Shown here: piece by piece, positions 55,066 through 64,000 of the stretch
How positions within the stretch are numbered: the first letter of the stretch is position 1
Layout: each line of letters begins with the position of its first letter
Assembly (NCBI RefSeq): GCF_000719095.1
Contig: NZ_JOEH01000021.1
Span: 124,001 to 188,000, forward strand
DNA: 64,000 nucleotides
Direction: 5' to 3'
Source of the DNA: Streptacidiphilus jeojiense
Lineage (GTDB): Bacteria > Actinomycetota > Actinomycetes > Streptomycetales > Streptomycetaceae
Position numbers and translations under genes: made by a program
The notes under the pieces: generated by a model
The model's input: only the letters and a program-made list of their open reading frames with translations
The model's database searches: none
Told to the model about the DNA's origin: nothing

Positions 55066-58000
55066 ATGCTCCTTCGCTACAGGCAGTCAGGACGCTTACA
55101 GGCCACCCTCGTCGCGGCAGTGGCCGCAGGGGTGCTCGCGACGAGCGGCGGGGTGGCCTCGGCCCTGCCGGCGACGTCCCCGGTTCTCCCGGCCACCGCA
55201 GGTGTCGCGTTGGTGAAGGATCCGGCGGCGCTGGTCGACCCGATGATCGGCACCGGTTCCGGCGGCGCCACCGTCGGCCAGGTGGACGCCTATCCGGGGG
55301 CGACGGCGCCCTTCGGCATGATGTCCTTCAGCCCTGACACACCGTCGCGTCCGGACGGAGGCGGCTACAACTACGACGACTCGGCCACCACTGGCTTCAG
55401 CCTCACCCATATGTCGGGCCCGGGCTGCGGAGCGATGGGCGACTTCCCCGTCCTCCCCATCGTGGGCGCGCTGAGCGCAGACCCGGCCAACAGCACCGCT
55501 GCCTTCCAGCACAGCGACGAGCACGCCACACCCGGCTCGTACTCGGTGAAACTCAACCCGTCGACGCCCGCCGCCGCCGTCCAGGCGGACCTCGCGGCGA
55601 CCACCCGGACCGGCATCGGCACCTTTACCTACCCCAGCACCACCGCAGCGAACCTGCTGTTCAAGATGGGTGACGCCCAGTCAGGGAACCAGGCGGCCAG
55701 CGTCCAGGTGATCGGCGACAACCAGGTGGCCGGCACCGAGACCGCCGGCCAGTTCTGCGGTTCGCCGGGCACCTACCCGGTGCACTTCGTGGCCACCTTC
55801 TCCCGGCCGTTCTCCTCCTACGGCACCTGGCAGACCGCGCCGACCGGCGCCAACGTCTTCACCACCCCCACCGGCCAACTCGACTGGAGCTACCACGAGG
55901 TGGCCAGCGGCGGCACCGCCGCCACGATCACTCCCACCACCACGGCGGCCGGGGACAGCGCCGTCTCCTGGAGCCAGACCGACGCGCTGGCCAACACCTG
56001 GATCCAGGCCACGCCCCCGGCGCTCACCCAGGGCGACAGCTACCAGGCCAGCGTCACCCTCCAGGGCACCGGTGACGTCTACCTCAACTTCTACAACGGA
56101 CAGCAGGACGTCGGCGGCAAGCCGGTCCAGCTCAGCTCGACGCCGGTCACGCTGACCGTGGACGCTGCCGTACCCACCGGCCCGATCGGCAGCCCGCAGT
56201 TCCAGGTGCGCACCGCCGGCACCGGCCCGGTGGACCTCATCGCCTCGGCGGCGTCCATCCGCCTGGACGCGGTGGTGAAGTCGCCCGGAATCGCCAAGGT
56301 GAGCACCAAGGGCCCCGGCCCGCAGCGGCAGCCGGCCGCGCCCGACGGCAGGCCCGCGGCCGGCGCCGGCACCAAGGTCGCCCCGCGCGGCACCGAGGCC
56401 AAGGGCGCGCAGTCGCGCACCCAGGTCGCGGGCACCCAGGGACTGCAGTCCGGCGCTTGGGTCACCTTCGACACCACGACCCGTCAGCAGGTGACCATGA
56501 AGGTTGCGCTGTCCTACGTCAGTCAGGGCGACGCGGCAGCCAACCTCAGGGCCGAGGACCCCGGTTGGAGCGTTCCGGCCGTGGCCGCGCGCACCTACGC
56601 GCAGTGGGACAGCCTGCTCTCCCGGATCCGGATCGGCGGCGGATCCGCGGCCCAGCGCCGGGAGTTCTACACCGCGCTCTACCACACCATGCTGGAGCCG
56701 AGCGTCTTCTCCGACGACAACGGCCAGTACCTGGGCTTCGACGACCAGGTCCACCGGACCGCGCGCGGCAAGGAGCAGTACGCCAACTTCTCGGGCTGGG
56801 ACATCTACCGCTCCGAGATACCGCTGCTCGCCACGATCCTGCCCGAGCAGACCAGCCAGATGATGACCTCGCTCCTCAACGACCAGGCGCAGGGCGGCTG
56901 GTTGCCCAAGTGGGGCTTCGCCGACGACTACACCGACGTGATGAACGGGGACGCGGCCGATCCGATGATCGCCGAGGCCTACGCCATGGGGGCGCGGGAC
57001 TTCGACGCCCGGGCCGCGCTGGCCGCCATGGTCAAGGGTGCCACCACGGTGCCGACCAGCACCGCCGAGATGGGCCAGGGCTGGTACGTCGAGCGGCCCC
57101 AACTCGACGCGTACCAGAAGCTCGGCTACATCCCGAACACCACCCAGAGCTCGCTCTCGCCCGAGCCCAACGGAGCCTCCGAGACCATCGAGTACGCCAC
57201 CGCCGACTTCGGCATCGCGACGCTCGCCGAGGCGTTGGGGGAGACCGAGACCTACAGCACCTTCCTGCAGCGGTCGCAGAACTGGACCAACCTCTTCAAC
57301 ACCGCCACCGGCTACATCCAACCGCGGGACGCCCAGGGGCAGTTCCCCGAGTTCGACCCGACCACCGACGGGATGGGCGCCTTCGGGCAGTCCGGCTTCC
57401 AGGAGGGAAACGCGGCCCAGTACACCTGGTCCGTACCGCAGGACATCCAGGGGCTGATCACCGGCCTGGGCGGGGACGACGCTGCGAACAAGCGGCTGGA
57501 CACCTACTTCACCCAGCTCCAGGCCGGTCCCAACCTGCCGTACGAGTGGGCCGGCAACGAGCCCGCCTTCGGCACCCCGTGGATCTACGACTACACCGGT
57601 ACCCCCTACAAGACCACCGCGATCGTGCACAAGCTGCTCGACACGGTCTACGCGGACACCCCCGGCGGTGAGCCCGGCAACGACGACCTCGGTGCCATGA
57701 GCTCCTGGTACGTGTGGTCCAGCCTCGGTATGTACCCGGCGACCCCGGGCACCCCGGTGCTCGCGCTGGGGGCGCCGGTCTTCCCCGCGGCCGAGATCGC
57801 CGTGCCCGGCGGCCACCGGCTGACGATCACCGCGCCGGGCGCCTCCACCAGCGCGTACGTCCACGGCGTCACGGTCAACGGGAAGTCCTGGGCGCCGGCC
57901 TGGCTGTCGGCCTCGCTGATCACCGGAGCCGACCGTGCGTCAGGTCGGGCCGGCAGCAACCGGATCGCGTTCACCCTGACCGACACCGCCGATCCGACCT

Positions 58001-58539
58001 GGGCGGCCGCGGCCGCCGACGCGCCGCCGTCCTACCCGGCCGGTACGCTGCAGTTCCCGCCGGGACGCAAGCCGGTCATCCTCACCCCGAGCGGCCCCAA
58101 CCTGTTCGGTTCCACCCCGACCGGCCAGCTCTCCTGGGCCGGACCGGTGCAGAACGGCGTCGGCCCGGTGGCCGGCACGCTGGTGTCCGCCACCTCGCCG
58201 GAGGGCGCCAGCGCGGAGCACTGGACCGAGTCCTACGCGGCCCCCGACACCTGGATCTGGACCGACCCGACGACGCAGCCGACGGCGGGTCAGAGCTACC
58301 AGGGTTCGATCACCCTGGAGGGGACCGGCACCGTCTACCTGGACTTCTGGACCGGCGCGCAGGACGTCACCAGCCAGACCGTGCAGCTGTCCGCCGTCCC
58401 GCAGACCGTCACCGTGCAGGGCACGGCGGCCGCCGCGGGCGGTACCCATCTGCAGGTCCGCACGGGGGGCACCGGCTCCGTGGACCTGTACGCCAGTGCG
58501 CTGTCACTCCAGGTGCTCACCCCGGAGCAGAGCGGCTGA
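55066..58539 (+). CDS. Secreted GH92 alpha-mannosidase with an inserted and a C-terminal carbohydrate-binding-like domain
   Basis: Secreted exo-alpha-mannosidase of 1157 residues. A signal peptide (residues 1-33) precedes the GH92 N-terminal sandwich (DPMIGTGSGGATVGQVDAYPGATAPFGMMSFSPDT). At about residue 258 the sandwich is interrupted by a beta-domain of about 145 residues (NVFTTPTGQLDWS to VDLIASAASIRL) plus a Pro/Ala/Lys linker; the enzyme resumes near 460 with GAWVTFDTTTRQQVTMK. The catalytic (alpha/alpha)6 part has NFSGWDIYRSEIPLL, GWLPKWG, EWAGNEP and GNDDLGAMSSWYVWSSLGMYP. A second copy of the inserted domain ends the protein (1010-1150). ATG 55066. Confidence 0.92.
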   Translation: MLLRYRQSGRLQATLVAAVAAGVLATSGGVASALPATSPVLPATAGVALVKDPAALVDPMIGTGSGGATVGQVDAYPGATAPFGMMSFSPDTPSRPDGGGYNYDDSATTGFSLTHMSGPGCGAMGDFPVLPIVGALSADPANSTAAFQHSDEHATPGSYSVKLNPSTPAAAVQADLAATTRTGIGTFTYPSTTAANLLFKMGDAQSGNQAASVQVIGDNQVAGTETAGQFCGSPGTYPVHFVATFSRPFSSYGTWQTAPTGANVFTTPTGQLDWSYHEVASGGTAATITPTTTAAGDSAVSWSQTDALANTWIQATPPALTQGDSYQASVTLQGTGDVYLNFYNGQQDVGGKPVQLSSTPVTLTVDAAVPTGPIGSPQFQVRTAGTGPVDLIASAASIRLDAVVKSPGIAKVSTKGPGPQRQPAAPDGRPAAGAGTKVAPRGTEAKGAQSRTQVAGTQGLQSGAWVTFDTTTRQQVTMKVALSYVSQGDAAANLRAEDPGWSVPAVAARTYAQWDSLLSRIRIGGGSAAQRREFYTALYHTMLEPSVFSDDNGQYLGFDDQVHRTARGKEQYANFSGWDIYRSEIPLLATILPEQTSQMMTSLLNDQAQGGWLPKWGFADDYTDVMNGDAADPMIAEAYAMGARDFDARAALAAMVKGATTVPTSTAEMGQGWYVERPQLDAYQKLGYIPNTTQSSLSPEPNGASETIEYATADFGIATLAEALGETETYSTFLQRSQNWTNLFNTATGYIQPRDAQGQFPEFDPTTDGMGAFGQSGFQEGNAAQYTWSVPQDIQGLITGLGGDDAANKRLDTYFTQLQAGPNLPYEWAGNEPAFGTPWIYDYTGTPYKTTAIVHKLLDTVYADTPGGEPGNDDLGAMSSWYVWSSLGMYPATPGTPVLALGAPVFPAAEIAVPGGHRLTITAPGASTSAYVHGVTVNGKSWAPAWLSASLITGADRASGRAGSNRIAFTLTDTADPTWAAAAADAPPSYPAGTLQFPPGRKPVILTPSGPNLFGSTPTGQLSWAGPVQNGVGPVAGTLVSATSPEGASAEHWTESYAAPDTWIWTDPTTQPTAGQSYQGSITLEGTGTVYLDFWTGAQDVTSQTVQLSAVPQTVTVQGTAAAAGGTHLQVRTGGTGSVDLYASALSLQVLTPEQSG
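55837..56271 (+). repeat. Inserted carbohydrate-binding-like domain (copy 1 of 2)
   Basis: Codes for residues 258-402 of the GH92 protein. Shared order with the C-terminal copy at 58093-58515: N(V/L)F..TPTGQL.W, TW(I)..T.P..T.G.SYQ.S(V/I)TL.GTG.VYL.F..G.QDV...(P/T)VQLS..P.T(L/V)TV, then (F/L)QVRT.GTG.VDL.AS. Similarity is at protein level. Confidence 0.8.
58093..58515 (+). repeat. C-terminal carbohydrate-binding-like domain (copy 2 of 2)
   Basis: Codes for about residues 1010-1150 of the GH92 protein, homologous to the copy nested inside the catalytic module at 55837-56271. Its C-terminal position is the ordinary place for such a module, so it is probably the donor. Confidence 0.78.
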
Positions 58540-58555
58540 TTCCGCGCCCGGCCCC

Positions 58556-58598
58556 GTGCCGTCGGCGGTCCGGTCCAGGTCAGGACCGCCGACGGCAC
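58556..58598. terminator. Hairpin terminator after GH92 gene
   Basis: Perfect 16-bp inverted repeat GTGCCGTCGGCGGTCC / GGACCGCCGACGGCAC with an 11-nt loop, 17 bp after the stop codon. Confidence 0.88.
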
Positions 58599-58611
58599 CT
58601 CCGAGGGGTTT

Positions 58612-58644
58612 GGCGTGATCCTTTCGAACCATGGCGATCACGCC
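58612..58644. promoter_or_regulatory. Inverted repeat upstream of enolase gene
   Basis: GGCGTGATC / GATCACGCC, 9-bp perfect arms around a 15-nt centre, 70 bp before the enolase start. Could be a protein-binding site or leader hairpin; no match to a known regulator. Confidence 0.4.
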
Positions 58645-58677
58645 GCTGTCACCGGCGGGAGGAGCGCGAGAGGGTGA

Positions 58678-59997
<1,320 letters not shown>

Positions 59998-60034
59998 CCG
60001 CGCCGGCGGGCGCCGCACGGGTCGGGCGCCGCGG

Positions 60035-61425
60035 TCACACGGTAGCCTGGTCGAACTGCTCCCAGGTGCCGATGGCGGTGCGGTTGGCGATCAGCGGAGC
60101 GGCGCCGGCGTTCTCGGCGGTGACGTACTTGCCGTTGACCTGGGCGAGCAGGCTGACCGTGCCGTTGGAGTTGGTGACCAGCTTGAAACTCTCCCAGGGG
60201 CCGATCGCGGTGCGGTTGGCGATCAGTGCCGAGGCGCCGGCGTTCTCCGCGGTGACGTACATGCCGTTGACCTTGGCGCGCAGCGCGATGTTGCCGCTGC
60301 CCGCGTCGACCACGTCGAACTGCTCCCAGGTGCCGACCGAGGTGCGGTTGGCGATCAGTGCGGAGGCGCCGGCGTTCTCGGCGGTGACGTAGTCGCTGTT
60401 GGCCCTGGCCCGCAGCGAGACCGTCCGGAGCGCCGGCGCGATGACGACGACCGGCTGGGTGGGGCGGGTGGCGGTGAGGGCGATCTGGCCCTTGAGCATC
60501 CGGCCGCCGTCGCCGGTGAGGCGCAGGTAGTAGTCGGAGGAGCAGGCGGTGCCGTCCTCGTCCAGGGCCAGGAAGCCGGAGTTGGTGGGGGTCCAGGCCT
60601 GGGTCTCGGCGGTCTTGGCGATCTGGTTGCCCTCGTTGTACTCGTCGAACATGGAGATGTAGATGCCCTGGGCGCCGACCCGGACCATGTTGTAGAACTG
60701 CCGCCACATGAAGTCGCCGTGCGCGCGCTGCCTGGCGGACACGTCGCCGGGCAGCACGCAGGGCTGGTAGTCGACGCCGTTGGCGTTGCAGTCGGCCTGG
60801 TCCGGGACGTTGATGTTCTGGTACGCGGAGTCGGAGTCGGCGGCGTTCCCGATGGCGCCGACCATCCACGGCGAGAGCATGTTGAAGGCGTGGTAGACGC
60901 CGGAGAAGCCGGCCCGGGAGCCGCCGACGCCGGTGCGCCATTCGCGCGGTACGCCGCCGATGACGTAGCAGCCCTGGCTCTTGAACCAGTTGACGACGTC
61001 CAGGCAGGTGGCGGCGTCCCAGGGGTGGTTGGCGTCGTTGAAGCCGAAGCCCCAGATGCAGACCACCGGTTTGCCGTTCTGCATGGCATAGGCGGACGAG
61101 GCGGTGTGCGCCTTCATCTTGTTGGTCCAGTCGGCCTTCATCTCCGACTGCATGTTGGTCCAGCCGGTGGCGTCGTACATGATGTAGAACTTGCGGCCGT
61201 ACTTCTCCCGTTGATGGGCGCGCCGTCGCCGATGGCGGCGAACCAGCCCTGGTAGCCGACGGTGATCTTCCCGACCACGTCGCCGGCGGCGCTGGCCGAG
61301 CTGCTGGCCGCGGTGGCGGCCTTGGCGATGCCGAACGCGCCGGCCGCCGCGGCGGCGGTGCCGCCGAGCGCGGTGGTGAGGACCCTGCGGCGGGACCAGG
61401 TCTGCCTGCGGTGGTTGACTGACAT
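60035..61425 (-). pseudogene. Secreted GH71/99-like glycoside hydrolase with fascin-like repeats, frameshifted and internally deleted
   Basis: The 5' fragment (from ATG 61425) encodes a twin-arginine signal (SRRRVLTTALGG) and VVGKITVGYQGWFAAIGDGAPIN, then goes out of frame near 61207. The 3' fragment resumes in another frame with EKYGRKFYIMYDATGWTNMQSEMKADWTNKM and runs through VVCIWGFGFNDANHPWD, VIGGVPREWR and FDEYNEGNQIAKTAET to three fascin-like repeats. In intact relatives I recall roughly 100 residues between GDGAPIN and EKYGRKFY; here the parts abut. Deletion plus frameshift makes it a pseudogene unless the join is an assembly error. Confidence 0.82.
60069..60400 (-). repeat. Three 132-bp repeats encoding fascin-like beta-trefoil units
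   Basis: The segment beginning CCGA(T/C)(G/C)G(C/A)GGTGCGGTTGGCGATCAG occurs at 60069, 60201 and 60333, exactly 132 bp apart. Each unit encodes a 44-residue repeat with YVTAENAGA..LIANRT..G.WE.F. Such modules bind carbohydrate or protein in secreted actinobacterial hydrolases. Confidence 0.88.
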
Positions 61426-61699
61426 TGCGTGGTTCTCCGTGTGGGGGGAGGAGTGGGGGAGGGGAGAGCGAGGGGGAGGTCGGAAGGGATTCAACTTGCG
61501 TGTGTGACAGCGGGTCAAGGAACTCCGGACCGGTGTGGGATACCGCTCGATCGCACCGGAATCTGTTATCCGTGACAGCGGTGGGGTCCCTGCGCGAGGG
61601 CGGGCGCCAGGGACCGGAAGCCCGTGCTGGGCACACCTGTGCGAAGCTGTTCCGCGGCTTTCTGTTATGCCGCCGCCGACCGGGAACCCTCCTCTGACC
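61426..61699. promoter_or_regulatory. Divergent control region of GH pseudogene and sigma-GH fusion
   Basis: This 274-bp gap has a purine-rich tract (61440-61495) acting as leader for the minus-strand gene and a 10-bp direct repeat GTGACAGCGG at 61504-61513 and 61572-61581. Possible ECF-like -35 elements (GGAAC at 61519, GGAAT at 61558) are present, but no convincing -10 partner could be fixed. Confidence 0.4.
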
Positions 61700-63676
61700 A
61701 TGACCGAGAATTCGCAGACCGCGGTGGTCCGTGCCGCGCAACGGGGTGACCAGCACGCCCTGGACGTCCTGGTGGCCGACTATCTGCCGCTGATCTACAA
61801 CATCGTGGGACGTGCGCTGGGGGTGCCCGCCGACACCGACGACGTCGTGCAGGAGATCATGCTGCAGATGATCCGCGACGTGCGGAAGCTGCGCGATCCC
61901 GAGGCGTTCCGGTCCTGGCTGGTCGCCATCGCCATGCGGGAGGTGCGCCGGCACTGGCGGCTGCGGCGCAGCGCACCGGTCACCGACGGGATCGACGGCC
62001 TCGACGAGGCATCGCAACTCGCTGATCCGGGAGCCGATTTCGTCGATCTGACGATCACCGTGCTGGGCCTGTCGGGCCAGCGGCGGGAGGCGGCCGAGGC
62101 CACCCGGTGGCTGGACGCCGACGACCGGCAGCTGCTGTCGCTGTGGTGGATGGAGGTGGCCGGCCGGCTCACCCGCAGCGAACTGGCCGCCGCGATGAAG
62201 CTGCCGCTGCCGCAGGCCGCGGTCCGGGTGCAGCGGATGAAGGCGCAGCTGGACGTGGCACGGGCGATCGTCCGCGCGCTCAGGGCGGTGCCGCGGTGTC
62301 CGGAGACGGACCGGGTGCTGCGGGGCTGGGACGGACGGCCCACCGGCCTGTGGCGCAAGCGGCTGGCCAGGCATGTGCGCACCTGCGAGATGTGCGGCGG
62401 GGTGCCGGTCGATCTGGTTCCGGCGGAGCGGCTGCTGGCCGATGTGGCGCTGGTGTCCGTCCCGCCGGTGCTGCTGCTGGGGCTGGCCGCCTCGGGACTG
62501 GGAGCGGGGGCGGGAGCGGGAGGCGGCGCTGCGGGCGGCGCCGGGGCCCACACGGTGGCCGCCGCGGGCCGGGGTGCGGTCAGCACGGCGAGGCGGGCCG
62601 CCTGGAAGACGGGCGGTGTCTCGGTCGGCAAGGGCGCGGTGCTCTCCTCGGTGGCGCTGGTCACCGCCACCGCGGCGACCGCCGCCTACGCCTTCGGGCT
62701 GACCGGGCCGGCCCACGCCGGCGCCGCCGCGCCGGTGGCGACGGCGGCGCGCACGGTCGCCGCGGCGCCCTCCGCCACCCGGCCCGCGCCGACCCCCACG
62801 CCCTCGCCCAGCGCCAAGCCCAGCCCCTCGCCGTCGCACAAGCCTGCGGCGCCGAAGCCGGCGGCGGTCGACAACACCGCGCTGCCGGTGCGGGCGGCCT
62901 TCTACTACCCCTGGTACCCGGAGAACTTCAGCGGCGCGGGCAGCCAGTACACGCCCTCGGCGGGCAAGTACTCGGTGGACGTCCCGGCCACCGTCGACCG
63001 CCAGATCGAGGACATGCAGTACGGCGGTCTGCAGGCCGGCATCTCCTCCTGGTGGGGTGCGGGCAAGCGCGAGGACAAGCGGTTGCCGCTGCTGCTGTCC
63101 GAGGGCGCGAAGCTCGGCTTCTCCTGGACGGTGTACTACGAGCAGGAGGCGTACGGCGACCCCTCGGTGACGGCGATCCGGAGCGACCTGCAGTACCTGC
63201 GCAAGTACTCGGCCCAGAAGGCCTGGCTGCACATCGACGGCAAGCCGGTGATCTTCGTCTACGCCTCGGGCACCGACGGCTGCGGCATGGCCACCCGCTG
63301 GGCGCAGGCCAACCAGGGCGAGGGCTACTACGTGGTGCTGAAGGTCTTCGGCGGCTACCTCGGCTGCGCCGACCAGCCGCAGGGCTGGCACCAGTACGCC
63401 GACGTGCTGGACGTGCAGAAGGGCTACTCGGCGATCCTGTCGCCCGGGTTCTGGAAGAACGACGCCAAGACCCCGGCGGTCCCGCGCGACCTCGCCCGCT
63501 TCCGCAACGACGCCACCACCGTCGCCACCTCGGGCGCCCCGTTCCAGCTGGTGGTGACCTACAACGAATGGGGCGAGGGCACGGCGGTCGAGTCCGCCAC
63601 GGCCTGGTCCAGTGCCAGCGGCCACGGGGCGTACATGGACATCCTGCACCAGGTCTTCGCCGCGCATCCGCGCTGA
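61700..63676 (+). CDS. ECF-type sigma factor fused to zinc-binding motif, membrane anchor and GH99-like domain
   Basis: Single protein of 658 residues. Sigma2 region at 15-90 (VADYLPLIYNIVGRALGVPADTDDVVQEIMLQMI); sigma4-like at 137-192 (LDADDRQLLSLWWMEVAGRLTRSELAAAMKL). A zinc-binding H225-xxx-C229-xx-C232 motif follows, as in anti-sigma factors. Hydrophobic segments lie at 248-266 and 313-333, then a Pro/Ser linker (359-390). The C-terminal domain 394-658 is GH99/71-like: RAAFYYPWYPENF, GISSWWGAG and YNEWGEGTAVES. I chose ATG 61700 (MTENSQTAVVRAAQRG). Topology places sigma inside and the glycosidase-like domain outside, so it may sense glycans directly. Divergent from a broken secreted glycosidase. 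Confidence 0.85.
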   Translation: MTENSQTAVVRAAQRGDQHALDVLVADYLPLIYNIVGRALGVPADTDDVVQEIMLQMIRDVRKLRDPEAFRSWLVAIAMREVRRHWRLRRSAPVTDGIDGLDEASQLADPGADFVDLTITVLGLSGQRREAAEATRWLDADDRQLLSLWWMEVAGRLTRSELAAAMKLPLPQAAVRVQRMKAQLDVARAIVRALRAVPRCPETDRVLRGWDGRPTGLWRKRLARHVRTCEMCGGVPVDLVPAERLLADVALVSVPPVLLLGLAASGLGAGAGAGGGAAGGAGAHTVAAAGRGAVSTARRAAWKTGGVSVGKGAVLSSVALVTATAATAAYAFGLTGPAHAGAAAPVATAARTVAAAPSATRPAPTPTPSPSAKPSPSPSHKPAAPKPAAVDNTALPVRAAFYYPWYPENFSGAGSQYTPSAGKYSVDVPATVDRQIEDMQYGGLQAGISSWWGAGKREDKRLPLLLSEGAKLGFSWTVYYEQEAYGDPSVTAIRSDLQYLRKYSAQKAWLHIDGKPVIFVYASGTDGCGMATRWAQANQGEGYYVVLKVFGGYLGCADQPQGWHQYADVLDVQKGYSAILSPGFWKNDAKTPAVPRDLARFRNDATTVATSGAPFQLVVTYNEWGEGTAVESATAWSSASGHGAYMDILHQVFAAHPR

Positions 63677-63696
63677 GGGCCACCCCGCCGGCGGTG

Positions 63697-64000
63697 CTAC
63701 TCGGCGATGCCGCGGGTGAGCAGCACCACGGTCACGAAGGTGCGGTAGAGGCGGATCGGGTCGTGGTCGTCCAGGTGGACCACGGTGGGGTCGGCCCGGT
63801 CCTGGGCGACCCCGGTGATCCAGGTCGCCATTTCGGCCAGGTCCGGGTTGCGGAAGCGGACGGTGAGGGTGGCGGGCAGGTCGATCCGGGGGAGCGAGGC
63901 GGTGGACAGCCCGGACACGGCACGGTGGGCGGCGGTGCGGATCGCCTCGCGGGCGTCGGCCGGGTGCAGGCTGTCGGCGGCGAAGCGGGAGACCGAGGTC
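63697..64000 (-). CDS. M55-family D-aminopeptidase (DppA-like), C-terminal part
   Basis: The open frame enters from beyond the right window edge; the last about 100 residues are visible. DSLHPADAREAIRTAAHRAV followed by LPRIDLPATLTVRFRNPDLAEMATWITGVAQDRADPTVVHLDDHDPIRLYRTFVTVVLL matches the C-terminal part of M55 zinc peptidases such as DppA, which cleave D-amino-acid peptides. The metal-binding N-terminus is outside. The stop TAG is at 63697-63699. It is convergent with the sigma-GH gene. Confidence 0.72.
   Translation of the reverse strand, partial: TSVSRFAADSLHPADAREAIRTAAHRAVSGLSTASLPRIDLPATLTVRFRNPDLAEMATWITGVAQDRADPTVVHLDDHDPIRLYRTFVTVVLLTRGIAE

Noticed and set aside
59998..60034. GC-rich self-complementary stretch after eno as terminator
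   Set aside because: Only short GGCGCC palindromes; no convincing single stem.
61208..63667. Joining the GH71/99-like 3' fragment to the long minus-strand frame reaching 63667
   Set aside because: The upper part is antisense to the sigma-GH gene and has no motif; the true 5' end is the Tat-signal fragment at 61425 in another frame.

Overview
The window is about 64 kb of very GC-rich DNA (third codon positions almost all G or C). It has frequent GTG starts, 4-bp stop/start overlaps and many LacI, GntR and TetR regulators. It also carries families typical of Streptomyces-like actinomycetes: two S-adenosyl methyltransferases of the DUF574/SAV2177 type, DUF6325 with SHOCT, and secreted hydrolases with ricin-type or fascin-like modules. 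I infer a chromosomal-arm or accessory segment of a Streptomycetaceae genome. I saw no rRNA, tRNA, CRISPR array, transposase or prophage.

Layout. 1-4.1 kb: the last ATPase of a peptide ABC transporter, a LacI regulator and a CocE-type hydrolase. 4.1-9.2 kb: a ribose/fructose-type ABC importer bracketed by two paralogous LacI repressors. 9.2-17.5 kb: small housekeeping or unknown genes (DinB, STAS, two DUF574 methyltransferases, GNAT, DUF6325-SHOCT, a crotonase with an extra N-terminal region, DoxX, tyrosine phosphatase). 17.5-19.4 kb: a secreted GH54 arabinofuranosidase behind two perfect LacI-type operators. 19.5-26.5 kb: DedA, then a LacI regulator divergent from a complete Liv-type ABC operon. 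26.5-33.9 kb: MFS exporter, M20 peptidase, a TmpA/TmpB-like phosphonate oxygenase pair, VOC protein, and an aldo/keto reductase divergent from TetR. 33.9-38.9 kb: a GntR-controlled operon of PrpD-like, methylisocitrate-lyase-like and LeuC/LeuD-like enzymes. 39-42 kb: YihY, a broken cold-shock gene, and a Mo-oxidoreductase/flavin reductase/zinc-ribbon operon. 42.1-49.1 kb: LacZ-type GH2, GNAT, aminotransferase, and an ECF41 sigma factor with its oxidoreductase behind a matching promoter. 49.1-55 kb: DUF1275, an NlpC/P60 hydrolase behind a probable c-di-AMP riboswitch, ATP-grasp, a luciferase-like monooxygenase, a PhzF remnant and an alpha/beta hydrolase. 55-64 kb: a GH92 mannosidase with a carbohydrate-binding-like domain nested inside it, an enolase, a broken secreted glycoside hydrolase, an ECF-type sigma factor fused through a membrane anchor to a GH99-like domain, and the 3' end of an M55 aminopeptidase.

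The most unusual item is the 658-residue protein at 61700-63676: sigma domains, a zinc-binding HxxxCxxC motif, membrane segment(s), a Pro/Ser linker and an extracellular glycoside-hydrolase-like domain in one chain. Other items worth following are the PrpD/lyase/LeuCD operon without a citrate synthase, the TmpAB-like pair, the riboswitch with a Shine-Dalgarno-masking hairpin, and three genes broken by deletion (csp, phzF, GH71/99-like).
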